Of a stretch of 64,000 nucleotides of DNA, positions 8,995 to 17,179 are shown piece by piece. The stretch lies in contig NZ_FWFK01000005.1 in NCBI RefSeq assembly GCF_900172265.1, forward strand, positions 248,001-312,000. The letters are read 5' to 3'. Within the stretch, counting starts at the first letter, position 1; each line of letters begins with the position of its first letter. Source of the DNA: Roseivivax jejudonensis (GTDB lineage: Bacteria > Pseudomonadota > Alphaproteobacteria > Rhodobacterales > Rhodobacteraceae). The notes under the pieces were generated by a model. It was not told where the DNA came from. It made no database searches and worked only from the letters and a program-made list of their open reading frames with translations. Position numbers and translations under genes: made by a program.

Positions 8995-10043
8995 TGAAGG
9001 ATGCCCACGTGCCGCCCAAAACCAGTGCGGGATACTTCTTCGAGGATTACCGCATCGGCCAGGTGATCCGGCACGCCGCGCCGCGCACGATCGGCAGCGG
9101 CGAGCGCGCGCTCTACCACGCGCTCTACCCGATGCGGCACGCACTCTATTCCTCCGATGCCTTCGCGCAGGCCTGCGGCCTGCCGGCGGCGCCGATGGAC
9201 GACCTGCTGGCCTTTCACGTCGTCTTCGGCAAGACGGTGCCGGACGTCTCTCTCAACGCGCGCGCCAATCTCGGCTACGCCGAGGGCCGCTGGCGGCGCC
9301 CGGTCTGGCCCGGCGACACGCTCCGCGCCGAAAGCGAGGTGATCGGCCTCAAGCGCAACTCGAACGGCCGGACCGGGATCGTCTGGGTGCGCTCGCGCGG
9401 TCTGAACCAACGCGACGAAACCGTGCTCGACTATGTCCGCTGGGTCATGGTCAAGACGCGCGACGCCAACGCCCCGGCGCCCGAGACGGTGATCCCCGAC
9501 CTCAGCCCAGCGCTCGCGCCCGGCGACCTGCACATCCCCGACGGGCTCGACTTCGGCGCCTACGATACCGCGCTCGCCGGCGAACCGCACCGCCTGTCCG
9601 ACTACGCGGTCGGCGAGGTGATCGACCATGTCGACGGCGTCACGATCGAGGAGGCCGAGCACATGATGGCCACCCGCGCCTGGCAGAACACCTCGAAGAC
9701 CCATTTCGACGGGACCATGCGCGACGACGGCAAGCGGCTGATCTACGGCGGACACGTCATCTCCATGGCGCGCGCGCTGAGCTTCAACGGCCTCGCCAAC
9801 GCGCAGATGATCGTCGGGCTGAACGGGGGCGCGCATGCCAATCCCTGCTTCGCCGGCGACACGATCCGCGCCTGGTCCGAGGTGCTCGAGACCGCGCCGA
9901 CCGACCGCCCCGGCATCGGCGCGATCCGCCTGCGCCTCGTCGCCACGACGGACGGCAGCGTGGGCGAGCCGAAGGATGCCGACGGCGCCTACCGGCCGGG
10001 TATCCTTCTCGATCTCGACTACTGGGCGCTGATGCCGTCCTGA
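8994..10043 (+). CDS. mch: Mesaconyl-CoA hydratase (beta-methylmalyl-CoA dehydratase)
   Basis: This is a hydratase with two MaoC-like hot-dog domains that interconverts mesaconyl-CoA and beta-methylmalyl-CoA in the ethylmalonyl-CoA pathway. It has 349 residues; the Rhodobacter enzyme is about 343. The N-terminal GYFFEDYRIGQVIRHAAPRT is characteristic. The second half has the MaoC-type HVDGVTIEEAEHMMATRAWQN and YGGHVISMARALSFNGLAN. The chosen start is ATG 8994, which overlaps the DUF1737 stop; an in-frame GTG lies one codon earlier. The gene sits 282 bp upstream of sdhC, in the same order as in Rhodobacter sphaeroides. Confidence 0.93.
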   Translation: MKDAHVPPKTSAGYFFEDYRIGQVIRHAAPRTIGSGERALYHALYPMRHALYSSDAFAQACGLPAAPMDDLLAFHVVFGKTVPDVSLNARANLGYAEGRWRRPVWPGDTLRAESEVIGLKRNSNGRTGIVWVRSRGLNQRDETVLDYVRWVMVKTRDANAPAPETVIPDLSPALAPGDLHIPDGLDFGAYDTALAGEPHRLSDYAVGEVIDHVDGVTIEEAEHMMATRAWQNTSKTHFDGTMRDDGKRLIYGGHVISMARALSFNGLANAQMIVGLNGGAHANPCFAGDTIRAWSEVLETAPTDRPGIGAIRLRLVATTDGSVGEPKDADGAYRPGILLDLDYWALMPS

Positions 10044-10078
10044 TCCCGCCGGGACACGCGAACACCGGCGGCGGCCCT

Positions 10079-10124
10079 TCATCTTGCCAAGAAACCCCGG
10101 GGGTGCGGGGGCAGCGCCCCCGCG
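10079..10124 (-). repeat. Dispersed palindromic element, type A (copy 1)
   Basis: Read on the minus strand, this is GGGGGCGCTGCCCCC, then GCA, then CCCCCGGGGTTT, then CTTGGCAAGATGA. An almost identical copy is at 27899-27944 on the plus strand. Three related type B copies (20481-20530, 45330-45394, 54836-54885) share the stem and the CCCGGRGTWTTT...CAAGA tail. It lies between mch and sdhC. Confidence 0.7.
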
Positions 10125-10179
10125 GCGGGCCGCCTGTCGCGCGTCGTGCGGCCCGAGAATCGCGGCCATGTCGCCACAC

Positions 10180-10208
10180 GTGATCACGCCCTGCCGTTGC
10201 GTGATCAC
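10180..10208 (+). promoter_or_regulatory. Candidate tandem operator upstream of sdhC (GTGATCAC-N13-GTGATCAC)
   Basis: Two identical palindromic octamers GTGATCAC lie at 10180-10187 and 10201-10208, exactly 21 bp apart and 118-146 bp before sdhC. The sucC upstream region has the same arrangement at a similar distance (4188-4216). Shared spacing, sequence and pathway make a common transcription factor likely. The factor's identity is unknown. Confidence 0.55.
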
Positions 10209-10325
10209 AATGCGCCTCAATGGCGCGCTTGCGCCAAAAAACCGCGCCCGGAACACGGCTTGTTCCGTGACACGCGCGGCAAAACCATTAGAACCCCGTG
10301 CAAGGGAAGCGAAAGGACGTCCACA

Positions 10326-10715
10326 ATGGCAGACGTGAACCGCGGCAACCGCCCGCTCTCACCCCACTTGCAGGTCTACCGCCCGCAACTGACCTCGATC
10401 ACCTCGATCCTCACCCGCATCACCGGCAACGCGCTGCTTCTGTCCATGGTGATGATCGTCTGGTGGCTGATCGCGGCCGCCGCCGGGCCCGACGCCTTCG
10501 CGACCGCCGACGCCGTCGTCACCAGCTGGCTCGGCATCCTGATCTTCGCCCTGTCGCTCTGGGCCCTCTGGTACCACTTCCTGGCCGGTGTCCGGCACCT
10601 GATCTGGGACAATGGGATCGGCCTCGATCTCGACACCGCCGAGAAACTCGGCTGGGGCTGCGTGATCGGTTCCGGCGTGCTGTGGATCCTCACCCTGATC
10701 GCCCTGGCCGTGTGA
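10326..10715 (+). CDS. sdhC: Succinate dehydrogenase cytochrome b556 subunit
   Basis: This is the membrane anchor subunit that binds heme b and ubiquinone in complex II. It has 129 residues, with NRPLSPHLQVYRPQLTSITS at the N-terminus (the SPHL-Y signature) and three helices, of which the last pair contains the heme-ligand segment HFLAGVRHLIWD. ATG 10326 was chosen because the family begins immediately before RPLSPH; a longer in-frame extension covers the operator region and is not credible. It is the first gene of the sdhCDA-X-B operon. Confidence 0.96.
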   Translation: MADVNRGNRPLSPHLQVYRPQLTSITSILTRITGNALLLSMVMIVWWLIAAAAGPDAFATADAVVTSWLGILIFALSLWALWYHFLAGVRHLIWDNGIGLDLDTAEKLGWGCVIGSGVLWILTLIALAV

Positions 10716-10729
10716 AAGGAGCGCCTCGC

Positions 10730-11101
10730 ATGAGCTACATGACCGACCGCAAGCGCGCCGACCCGTGGGGCAGCGCCAAGACCGGAACCCAGCACCACTG
10801 GCGCGTGAAGGTGCAATCCGTCGCGCTGCTGGTCCTGATCCCGCTTTTCCTGATCGCCGTGGCCCCGGCCATCGGCAAGGATTACGCCGGCGTGACCGAC
10901 CACTTCGCGCGGCCCTTCCCGGCGATCGTCGCCGCGCTCGCGCTCACGGTGAGCTTCGTGCACTTCGCCGACGGCTTCCAGACGCTGATCGAGGACTACG
11001 TTCACAACGACTGGGCGAAGTTCATCATCATCGGCATGACCTGTCTCTGCTGGGGCGCCGCCGCGGTCACGATCTTCGCCGTCGCGCGCCTCGCCCTCTA
11101 A
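10730..11101 (+). CDS. sdhD: Succinate dehydrogenase hydrophobic membrane anchor subunit
   Basis: This is the second membrane anchor of complex II, 123 residues with three hydrophobic helices. The second helix carries HFADGFQTLIEDYVHNDWAK, with the histidine and DY pattern used for heme and quinone binding in SdhD. It starts 14 bp after sdhC with AAGGAG upstream and ends 21 bp before sdhA. Confidence 0.95.
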   Translation: MSYMTDRKRADPWGSAKTGTQHHWRVKVQSVALLVLIPLFLIAVAPAIGKDYAGVTDHFARPFPAIVAALALTVSFVHFADGFQTLIEDYVHNDWAKFIIIGMTCLCWGAAAVTIFAVARLAL

Positions 11102-11122
11102 GAACTCTGGAGCACCGAACGA

Positions 11123-12943
11123 ATGGCAGCATACGACTACGAGACGCATGATTATGACGTCGTGGTGGTGGGCGCCGGGGGCTCGGGCCTCCGCGCGACG
11201 CTCGGCATGGCCGAGCAGGGCCTGCGCACCGCGTGCGTGACCAAGGTCTTTCCGACCCGCTCTCACACCGTGGCGGCGCAGGGCGGCATCGCGGCCTCGC
11301 TGTCGAACATGGGCCCGGACAACTGGCAGTGGCACATGTACGACACGGTCAAGGGGTCCGACTGGCTCGGCGACACCGACGCGATGGAATACCTCGCCCG
11401 GAACGCGCCCGCCGCGGTCTACGAGCTCGAGCATTACGGCGTGCCGTTCTCGCGGACCGAGGAGGGCAAGATCTACCAGCGCCCCTTCGGCGGCCACACC
11501 ACCGAGTTCGGCGAGGGCCCGCCGGTGCAGCGGACCTGCGCCGCGGCCGACCGGACGGGCCACGCGATCCTGCACACGCTCTATGGTCAGTCGCTCAAGA
11601 ACAACGCCGAGTTCTATATCGAGTACTTCGCCATAGACCTGATGATGGACGCCGACGGCACCTGCACAGGTGTCGTGTGCTGGAAGCTCGATGACGGCAC
11701 GATCCACGTCTTCAACGCCAAGATGGTGGTGCTCGCCACCGGCGGCTACGGGCGCGCCTACTTCTCGGCGACCTCGGCGCATACCTGCACCGGCGACGGC
11801 GGCGGCATGGTGGCGCGCGCCGGCCTCCCGCTGCAGGACATGGAGTTCGTGCAGTTCCACCCCACCGGGATCTACGGCGCAGGCTGCCTGATCACCGAGG
11901 GCGCCCGCGGCGAGGGTGGCTATCTCACCAACGCCGAGGGCGAGCGGTTCATGGAACGCTACGCGCCCACCTACAAGGACCTCGCGCCGCGCGACTACGT
12001 CTCGCGCTGCATGACGATGGAGATCCGCGAGGGCCGCGGCGTCGGTCCGAACAAGGATCACATCCACCTGAACCTGTCGCACCTGCCCAAGGAGGCGCTG
12101 CAGCTCCGGCTTCCGGGCATCTCGGAAAGCGCCAAGATCTTCGCCGGCGTCGACGTCACCAAGGAGCCGATCCCGGTCATTCCGACGGTGCACTACAACA
12201 TGGGCGGCATTCCGACGAACTACTGGGGTGAAGTGCTGAACCCGACCGAGGACGATCCCAACCGCGTCGTTCCGGGCCTGATGGCCGTGGGCGAGGCGGG
12301 CTGCGCCAGCGTCCACGGTGCGAACCGCCTCGGTTCGAATTCGCTGATCGACCTCGTCGTGTTCGGCCGCGCCGCCGCGATCCGCGCCGGCAAGACCGTC
12401 GATCGCGAGGCCAGCCCGCGCACGGTCGACCAGTCCGAGGTCGACAAGGCGCTCGATCGCTTCGACGGGGTCCGCCACGCCAAGGGCACGGTGCCGACCG
12501 CCGAGCTGCGGCTCGAGATGCAGCGCACCATGCAGGAGGATGCGGCCGTGTTCCGCACCGCCGAGACGATGTCGAACGGGGTCGAGAAGATGACGGCGAT
12601 CGCCGGCAAGCTCGACGATCTTTCGGTCACGGATCGCAGCATGATCTGGAACTCCGATCTCATGGAGTCGCTGGAGCTGACCAACCTGATGCCGAACGCG
12701 CTGGCCACGATCATCTCGGCCGAGGCGCGGACCGAGAGCCGCGGCGCCCATGCGCACGAGGATCATCAGGAGCGAGACGACGAGAACTGGCGCGTGCACA
12801 CCATTGCGCGGGCAGAGGGCAACCGGATCAACTCGATCCGCATGACGCTCAGCTACCGCCCGGTGATCGAGGACCCGCTCACCCGCGAGGACGAGGGCGG
12901 CATCGCGATGAAGAAGATCGCGCCGAAGGCGCGGACGTTCTGA
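11123..12943 (+). CDS. sdhA: Succinate dehydrogenase flavoprotein subunit
   Basis: This is the catalytic subunit of complex II, which oxidises succinate to fumarate with covalent FAD. It has 606 residues. The FAD dinucleotide fold is [12 protein letters not shown] near residue 15, and the FAD-attachment histidine is in [16 protein letters not shown]. The substrate site segments [35 protein letters not shown] and [14 protein letters not shown] are all present. Its stop shares one base with the start of the next gene (TGATG). Confidence 0.98.
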   Translation: MAAYDYETHDYDVVVVGAGGSGLRATLGMAEQGLRTACVTKVFPTRSHTVAAQGGIAASLSNMGPDNWQWHMYDTVKGSDWLGDTDAMEYLARNAPAAVYELEHYGVPFSRTEEGKIYQRPFGGHTTEFGEGPPVQRTCAAADRTGHAILHTLYGQSLKNNAEFYIEYFAIDLMMDADGTCTGVVCWKLDDGTIHVFNAKMVVLATGGYGRAYFSATSAHTCTGDGGGMVARAGLPLQDMEFVQFHPTGIYGAGCLITEGARGEGGYLTNAEGERFMERYAPTYKDLAPRDYVSRCMTMEIREGRGVGPNKDHIHLNLSHLPKEALQLRLPGISESAKIFAGVDVTKEPIPVIPTVHYNMGGIPTNYWGEVLNPTEDDPNRVVPGLMAVGEAGCASVHGANRLGSNSLIDLVVFGRAAAIRAGKTVDREASPRTVDQSEVDKALDRFDGVRHAKGTVPTAELRLEMQRTMQEDAAVFRTAETMSNGVEKMTAIAGKLDDLSVTDRSMIWNSDLMESLELTNLMPNALATIISAEARTESRGAHAHEDHQERDDENWRVHTIARAEGNRINSIRMTLSYRPVIEDPLTREDEGGIAMKKIAPKARTF

Positions 12944-13260
12944 TGCGATGGGGTATGGCGCTTCCAATACTGATCCTTCTGGCGGGCTGCACAGCCCAGA
13001 CGCAGGACCAGATCGCGCGCAATGCCGCGCGGTCCACGATCAACCGCGTCGTTTTGGAACGCTATCCCAATCTGCCCGTCGAGCCGGCAATCAACTGCAT
13101 CATCGACCAGGCCTCCGCGCAGCAGATCTACGCGCTGGCCACCGACTCGGTCACCGGTCCGACAGCCTCGTCGGCCCAGATCGTGGCCGAGGTCGTGCAG
13201 CAACCGCAAACGGTCCGCTGCCTCGCCACCGACTACGCGCGCCGGGCTGGAGCGATCTAA
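12943..13260 (+). CDS. Small putative lipoprotein inside the sdh operon
   Basis: This is a 105-residue protein with a signal peptide ending in a good lipobox, LILLAGC (cysteine at about residue 16), so it is likely lipid-anchored on the periplasmic side. The mature part has two further cysteines (AINCII and TVRCLA) that could form a disulphide. Its ATG overlaps the sdhA stop (TGATG), giving translational coupling to complex II. Known succinate dehydrogenase assembly factors are cytosolic and unlike it. The function is unknown; an envelope role linked to complex II expression is only an inference from position. Confidence 0.8.
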   Translation: MRWGMALPILILLAGCTAQTQDQIARNAARSTINRVVLERYPNLPVEPAINCIIDQASAQQIYALATDSVTGPTASSAQIVAEVVQQPQTVRCLATDYARRAGAI

Positions 13261-13376
13261 TGGTCGACCGCGCCCGCGTGCCCGCGCGACGTTTCGTCCG
13301 GATGTGCCTACGCCGCGCCGTACTTATTTCTTTGGCAGCCGAGGGGCTGCCGGCCCTTCTTCGCCACGGAGGCTGA
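13260..13376 (+). CDS. Possible 38-residue ORF between the sdh lipoprotein and sdhB
   Basis: A short frame, [20 protein letters not shown] and onward, starts at an ATG overlapping the previous stop (TAATG) and ends one base before sdhB. It is arginine-rich with a weak hydrophobic centre. The overlap suggests translation through the gap, possibly to keep ribosomes coupled to sdhB, but there is no independent support that a stable protein is made. Confidence 0.3.
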   Translation: MVDRARVPARRFVRMCLRRAVLISLAAEGLPALLRHGG

Positions 13377-13377
13377 C

Positions 13378-14157
13378 ATGGTCCAACTGACCCTTCCCAA
13401 GAACTCCACCATCCGCACCGGCAAGACCTGGCCAAAGCCCGAGGGCGCAACGAACCTTCGCAAGTTCCAGATCTACCGCTGGAACCCGGACGACGACGAA
13501 AACCCCCGCGTCGATACCTACTTCGTGGACGTGGACAGCTGCGGTCCGATGATTCTGGACGCGCTGATCAAGATCAAGAACGAGATCGACCCGACGCTGA
13601 CCTTCCGTCGCTCCTGCCGCGAGGGGATCTGCGGCTCGTGTGCGATGAACATCGACGGCATCAACACGCTGGCCTGCATCTACGGCATGGACGAGGTCAA
13701 GGGCGACGTGAAGATCTATCCGTTGCCGCACATGCCGGTGGTCAAGGACCTGATCCCGGACCTCACGCACTTCTATGCGCAGCACGCGTCGATCCATCCC
13801 TGGTTGGAAACCGAGACGCCCCGCCCCGCGAAGGAGTGGCGTCAGTCGATCGAGGACCGCGAGAAACTCGACGGCCTCTACGAATGCGTGATGTGCGCCT
13901 GCTGCTCGACTGCGTGCCCGTCCTACTGGTGGAACGGCGACCGCTACCTCGGACCTGCCGCGCTGCTTCATGCCTATCGCTGGATCATCGACAGCCGGGA
14001 CGAGGCGACCGGCGAACGGCTGGACGACCTCGAGGATCCGTTCAAGCTCTATCGCTGCCACACGATCATGAACTGCGCCAAGACCTGCCCCAAAGGGCTG
14101 AACCCGGCGAAGGCCATCGCCGAGATCAAGAAGAAGATGGTGGAACGCGCGGTCTGA
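13378..14157 (+). CDS. sdhB: Succinate dehydrogenase iron-sulfur subunit
   Basis: This is the electron-transfer subunit of complex II, 259 residues. It carries the [2Fe-2S] motif [15 protein letters not shown] with a later cysteine at NTLAC, the [4Fe-4S] motif [16 protein letters not shown] and the [3Fe-4S] motif [20 protein letters not shown] 13378 has a near-perfect GGAGG 7 bases upstream. It is the last gene of the operon and is followed by a strong terminator. Confidence 0.98.
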   Translation: MVQLTLPKNSTIRTGKTWPKPEGATNLRKFQIYRWNPDDDENPRVDTYFVDVDSCGPMILDALIKIKNEIDPTLTFRRSCREGICGSCAMNIDGINTLACIYGMDEVKGDVKIYPLPHMPVVKDLIPDLTHFYAQHASIHPWLETETPRPAKEWRQSIEDREKLDGLYECVMCACCSTACPSYWWNGDRYLGPAALLHAYRWIIDSRDEATGERLDDLEDPFKLYRCHTIMNCAKTCPKGLNPAKAIAEIKKKMVERAV

Positions 14158-14183
14158 CCGCACCGTCAGCGCAGGTCGGAATG

Positions 14184-14212
14184 GCGCCGCCCGGGCCCGG
14201 GCGGCGCTTTTT
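14184..14212 (+). terminator. Rho-independent terminator after sdhB
   Basis: A perfect 24-bp palindrome (14184-14207: GCGCCGCCCG, then GGCC, then CGGGCGGCGC) is followed directly by TTTTT. It lies 27 bp after the sdhB stop and ends the sdh operon. Confidence 0.9.
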
Positions 14213-14335
14213 CGTGCGCCGATCCTTGCAGGCACATCATGCCTCTCATGTGGTTGCGGAGGATGACTTCGCTGCGCTGCGGCATCATATTGGGTGTCAG
14301 GGAGGGGCCACAGCAACCTGCTAGAGGCACCTGCA

Positions 14336-14506
14336 ATGACCGATCGCACCCACACAACCGCGACCACCCGCGCCGAACAGGCGCTTGCCGTGCTCGCCGA
14401 ACAGCTTTCCTACTGGACCCCGGCCGCGCCCGCGCAGACCGCCGCACAGCGGACCGGCAGCGACGATCGCGCGTTCGGCGCCGTCGCGTATCACGACGCC
14501 GCCTGA
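14336..14506 (+). CDS. Small hypothetical protein, 56 residues
   Basis: The short frame begins MTDRTHTTATTRAEQALAVL and continues with LAEQLSYWTP and an Ala/Thr-rich tail. AGAGG lies 8 bases before the ATG. It has no signal peptide, membrane helix or known domain. It lies alone between the sdh terminator and another small gene. It is plausible as a real gene from its ribosome-binding site and codon use, but it could be spurious. Confidence 0.45.
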   Translation: MTDRTHTTATTRAEQALAVLAEQLSYWTPAAPAQTAAQRTGSDDRAFGAVAYHDAA

Positions 14507-14598
14507 CGGCCGAGCCCGCTTGGCTCCGTGCCGGCGGGCGCTAGCCTTCGGTGCGGGCGGCGATGCGCCGCCCGCTTCGCAGCGAGGAGAGCCGTGAC

Positions 14599-14793
14599 AT
14601 GTTCGTCGTCGTCGGATTGATCGTCGCCTTCATTCTGATCGCGATCTTTTCGAACCGCGCGACGCGGTCCTGCCGCTGGCGCGAACGGCGCCATAGTGAC
14701 ACGGAAGCCACATGGAGCTGTGTCCAGTGCGGGGCGACGGTCGCCGGAAAACCGGCCCAGAAGCCGAAAACGTGTCTGCGCGACAACGTCTGA
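14599..14793 (+). CDS. Small membrane protein with a zinc-ribbon-like tail
   Basis: This is a 64-residue protein whose first 18 residues (MFVVVGLIVAFILIAIFS) form one membrane helix. It is followed by a basic patch (RATRSCRWRERR) and a short cysteine motif (WSCVQCGATV, then KTCLRD) that resembles half of a zinc ribbon. GAGGAG lies a few bases before the ATG. Similar helix-plus-CxxCG proteins occur as uncharacterised small proteins. It lies about 200 bp upstream of the ornithine decarboxylase gene and has its own start site. Confidence 0.6.
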   Translation: MFVVVGLIVAFILIAIFSNRATRSCRWRERRHSDTEATWSCVQCGATVAGKPAQKPKTCLRDNV

Positions 14794-14794
14794 C

Positions 14795-14989
14795 CGTCGC
14801 AGGGAAAAATCGAAGAACCGACGAAATCCACCCTTGCAGCGACTCGGACGAGCGCGCATATGCGCTCTACCAGACGCCAACGCACGCGCCTCTGTCCCAT
14901 GGGTCCGCCCCACGGTTACGTAGCGACGGTAACGTCTCTGACAGCACTGGTCGGTCCCCGCGGGGACCGGGTCCTATTGGAGATGGAAC
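14795..14989 (+). promoter_or_regulatory. Structured leader of the ornithine decarboxylase gene (speF-type candidate)
   Basis: The 195-bp region before the decarboxylase has a palindrome GCGCATATGCGC around 14854-14865, a strong hairpin GGTCCCCG/CGGGGACC (14953-14968) that ends 8 bases before the ribosome-binding site TTGGAG (14977-14982), and an Arg-rich upstream frame starting at ATG 14860. A conserved leader called the speF motif is known upstream of ornithine decarboxylase genes in alphaproteobacteria. I propose this is the local version, but I could not fold it or compare it with the Rfam model. Confidence 0.5.
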
Positions 14990-15090
14990 ATGAACGCATA
15001 CGTCACCGAGTTCTCGGCATCCAAAGTCGTGTCCGCGCCCCGCGGCGTGTCCTCGCGCGTCGAGAGCTTCATCCGCGCCACAACCTTTGA
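14860..15090 (+). CDS. Candidate Arg-rich leader ORF overlapping the decarboxylase start
   Basis: The frame opens at ATG 14860 with MRSTRRQRTRLCPMG: five arginines in the first ten residues. It runs through the hairpin and past the decarboxylase ATG in a different frame, stopping at 15090 (76 codons). Arg- or ornithine-sensing leader peptides regulate speF in enterobacteria, so a ribosome-stalling uORF is an attractive model. Whether the whole 76-residue product or only the start matters is unknown. No clear Shine-Dalgarno precedes it. Confidence 0.35.
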   Translation: MRSTRRQRTRLCPMGPPHGYVATVTSLTALVGPRGDRVLLEMEHERIRHRVLGIQSRVRAPRRVLARRELHPRHNL

Positions 15091-16174
15091 TCGCCCAACC
15101 CTCGTGATCGACACGCAGGCTGTCGCCGAGCAGTACCGCGCGCTCTCTGCCGGGCTCGGCCGTGCCGCGATCCACTACGCCGTCAAGGCGAACCCGGATC
15201 GCGCCGTGATCGAGACGCTGGTCGGCCTCGGGTCGCACTTCGACGCCGCGTCGCGCGGCGAGATCGAGCTTTGCCTGTCGCTCGGTGCGCGTCCCCAGGA
15301 CATCTCGTTCGGCAACACGATCAAGCGTGCGTCGGACATCGCGTTCGCGCATCAGGCGGGCATCCGCATGTTCGCCGTCGACGCCGAAGAAGAGATGGAG
15401 AAGATCGCCGAGCACGCGCCTGGCGCTCAGGTCTACGTCCGCATGATCGTCGACGCCTCGGAGGCCGACTGGCCGCTGTCGCGCAAGTTCGGTTGCGCCC
15501 AGGACAAGGCGATCGCGCTGCTTGACCTTGCCGTGGCCCGCGGGCTCGAGCCGATCGGCCTGTCGTTCCACGTGGGATCACAGACCAAGCGCGCGCTGGG
15601 CTGGGCCGGCACGCTCGATCAGGTTGCCGCGGTCTGGCGCAAGGCGCACGAAGCTGGTCACGCACTGCACACGCTGAACATCGGTGGCGGCTTCCCCGCC
15701 TTCTACACCGAAGACATCGACGCGCCGACGGCCTACGCCGCGCGCGTGATGGAGCTGGTGTCCGAGCGTTTCGGCGACGTGCCGCACGTCATGGCAGAGC
15801 CGGGCCGCGGTCTCGTGGCTGAAGCCGGGGCCATTGCCGCCGAGGTGCTGCTCGTGTCCAAGAAATCCGAGAACGACCTGCATCGCTGGGTCTACCTCGA
15901 CATCGGCCGCTTTTCGGGGCTGGCCGAAACGGAAGGCGAGGCGATCCGCTACCACCTCGTCACCGAGCGCGACCACGAGCCGAAGGGGCCCTGCGTCCTG
16001 GCCGGCCCGTCCTGCGACTCGGCTGACGTCCTCTATGAAAAGCGCCCGGTCGAGCTGCCGCTCGGTCTGAAAGCCGGGGATAAGATCATCATCCGCAGCT
16101 GCGGTGCCTACACGTCGACCTACTCCTCGGTCGGCTTCAACGGCTTCCCGCCGCTGGACGTCGTGGCGATCTGA
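14990..16174 (+). CDS. Ornithine/lysine decarboxylase, fold type III (PLP)
   Basis: This is a 394-residue PLP enzyme of the Orn/DAP/Arg decarboxylase 2 family (alanine-racemase-like barrel) that most likely decarboxylates ornithine to putrescine. The PLP lysine is in HYAVKANPD near residue 65. SFHVGSQ and LNIGGGFPAFY supply the phosphate and substrate contacts, EPGRGLVAEAG holds the PLP-phosphate arginine, and the active-site cysteine is in CVLAGPSCDSADVLY. Lysine or dual specificity is possible. It has a long structured leader and its own terminator, so it is monocistronic. Confidence 0.88.
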   Translation: MNAYVTEFSASKVVSAPRGVSSRVESFIRATTFDRPTLVIDTQAVAEQYRALSAGLGRAAIHYAVKANPDRAVIETLVGLGSHFDAASRGEIELCLSLGARPQDISFGNTIKRASDIAFAHQAGIRMFAVDAEEEMEKIAEHAPGAQVYVRMIVDASEADWPLSRKFGCAQDKAIALLDLAVARGLEPIGLSFHVGSQTKRALGWAGTLDQVAAVWRKAHEAGHALHTLNIGGGFPAFYTEDIDAPTAYAARVMELVSERFGDVPHVMAEPGRGLVAEAGAIAAEVLLVSKKSENDLHRWVYLDIGRFSGLAETEGEAIRYHLVTERDHEPKGPCVLAGPSCDSADVLYEKRPVELPLGLKAGDKIIIRSCGAYTSTYSSVGFNGFPPLDVVAI

Positions 16175-16203
16175 CGCCACGCTACATGACCAACTGAGCT
16201 GAA

Positions 16204-16228
16204 GGCCGGGCAATGACCCGGCCTTTTT
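16204..16228 (+). terminator. Rho-independent terminator after the decarboxylase gene
   Basis: The stem GGCCGGG/CCCGGCC (16204-16210 and 16217-16223, loop CAATGA) is extended by AA/TT pairs and followed by TTTTT. It lies 30 bp after the decarboxylase stop. Confidence 0.9.
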
Positions 16229-16333
16229 CTTGTCCGGTCCTATTGCCCGGATCGCACGCAGCGGCATTCTGGCGGCGTGCCGCGGATCGCACGACACCGG
16301 ATGGCGCGACCATCAGCGACCGGAGGAGATGCA

Positions 16334-17179
16334 ATGAAGATGGACCCCGATGATGCCGCGACGCGCCGTGCCGCGCGGCCGGTGATCTGCTATCCGACCG
16401 TAACACTGCCGCCGGTTCCGCTCGAAGCTTACCGCACGGCGCTGGCGGACGCGGAGATCGCCGGTCGCGTGCGGATCGCGCCGCGAGAGGCGGAGACGTT
16501 CCGGGTGCCGGCCGGTGCGTTCTTCCGGGTTCGATCGGTCGAGGGACCGCAGGTCGGCGATCTGAACCTGTGGGCGGCTGACGACCTGTCGGAACGATTC
16601 TATTCCGGCAAGACGCGCGCGCTTCACGGCACGCACGTGTCGACCGGAGCGCGGCTCTGGTCATGCTTTCCGCATCTGCGCCCGATGGCGACCATCGTGG
16701 AGGACGATCTCGACTGGTACGGAATCGATTCCGACGGCGGATCGGTTCACGACGTGATCGGCACGCGGTGCGATCCATACACGGCGCACCTGCTGTCCGG
16801 CCGCCAGTACCATGCCTGCTGTCACTCCAACCTGACCCGGGCGCTGGCCGCGCATCTCGGGTGCGCGGCGACGGAGGCGGAGCCACATGTGCACGATGTG
16901 CTCAACGTCTTCATGTGCACCGGCTTCACCCGGGACACCGGGCAATACTTCATGAAAGCGAGCCCGGTGCGTCCGGGTGATGCCATCACGTTCCTGGCCG
17001 AGATCGACCTTCTGGGGGCGCTCAGCGCCTGTCCGGGCGGAGATTGCGGATCGGAGCATTCGAGCGACGCAGCTCCCTGCCATCCCCTCGAGGTCGAGAT
17101 TCTGCGACCGGCGCCAGGATCATTGGCGGGATGGGCCGAGCCGTCGCGAAACGGCTACGACCGGGGGCACGGGGCCTAG
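16334..17179 (+). CDS. DUF1989 / urea carboxylase-associated family protein
   Basis: This is a 281-residue soluble protein with the DUF1989 pattern: [26 protein letters not shown] in abbreviated form as VPAGAFFRV and [10 protein letters not shown], then [18 protein letters not shown], and [13 protein letters not shown]. The family is linked in other bacteria to urea carboxylase and aminomethyltransferase-like proteins and is of uncertain activity. No urea genes are nearby. ATG 16334 has GGAGGAG just upstream. The stop overlaps that of deoD by four bases (CTAG), tail to tail. Confidence 0.8.
   Translation: MKMDPDDAATRRAARPVICYPTVTLPPVPLEAYRTALADAEIAGRVRIAPREAETFRVPAGAFFRVRSVEGPQVGDLNLWAADDLSERFYSGKTRALHGTHVSTGARLWSCFPHLRPMATIVEDDLDWYGIDSDGGSVHDVIGTRCDPYTAHLLSGRQYHACCHSNLTRALAAHLGCAATEAEPHVHDVLNVFMCTGFTRDTGQYFMKASPVRPGDAITFLAEIDLLGALSACPGGDCGSEHSSDAAPCHPLEVEILRPAPGSLAGWAEPSRNGYDRGHGA

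Noticed and set aside
10376-12967. A very long minus-strand reading frame opposite sdhC, sdhD and sdhA
   Set aside because: The plus-strand genes are unmistakable; the antisense frame is open only because of GC-rich codon use and has low-complexity His/Arg/Asp-rich composition.
14850-14990. tRNA-like cloverleaf in the decarboxylase leader
   Set aside because: I looked for a tRNA because of the stems, but there is no TTCGANNC arm or 7-bp acceptor pairing.
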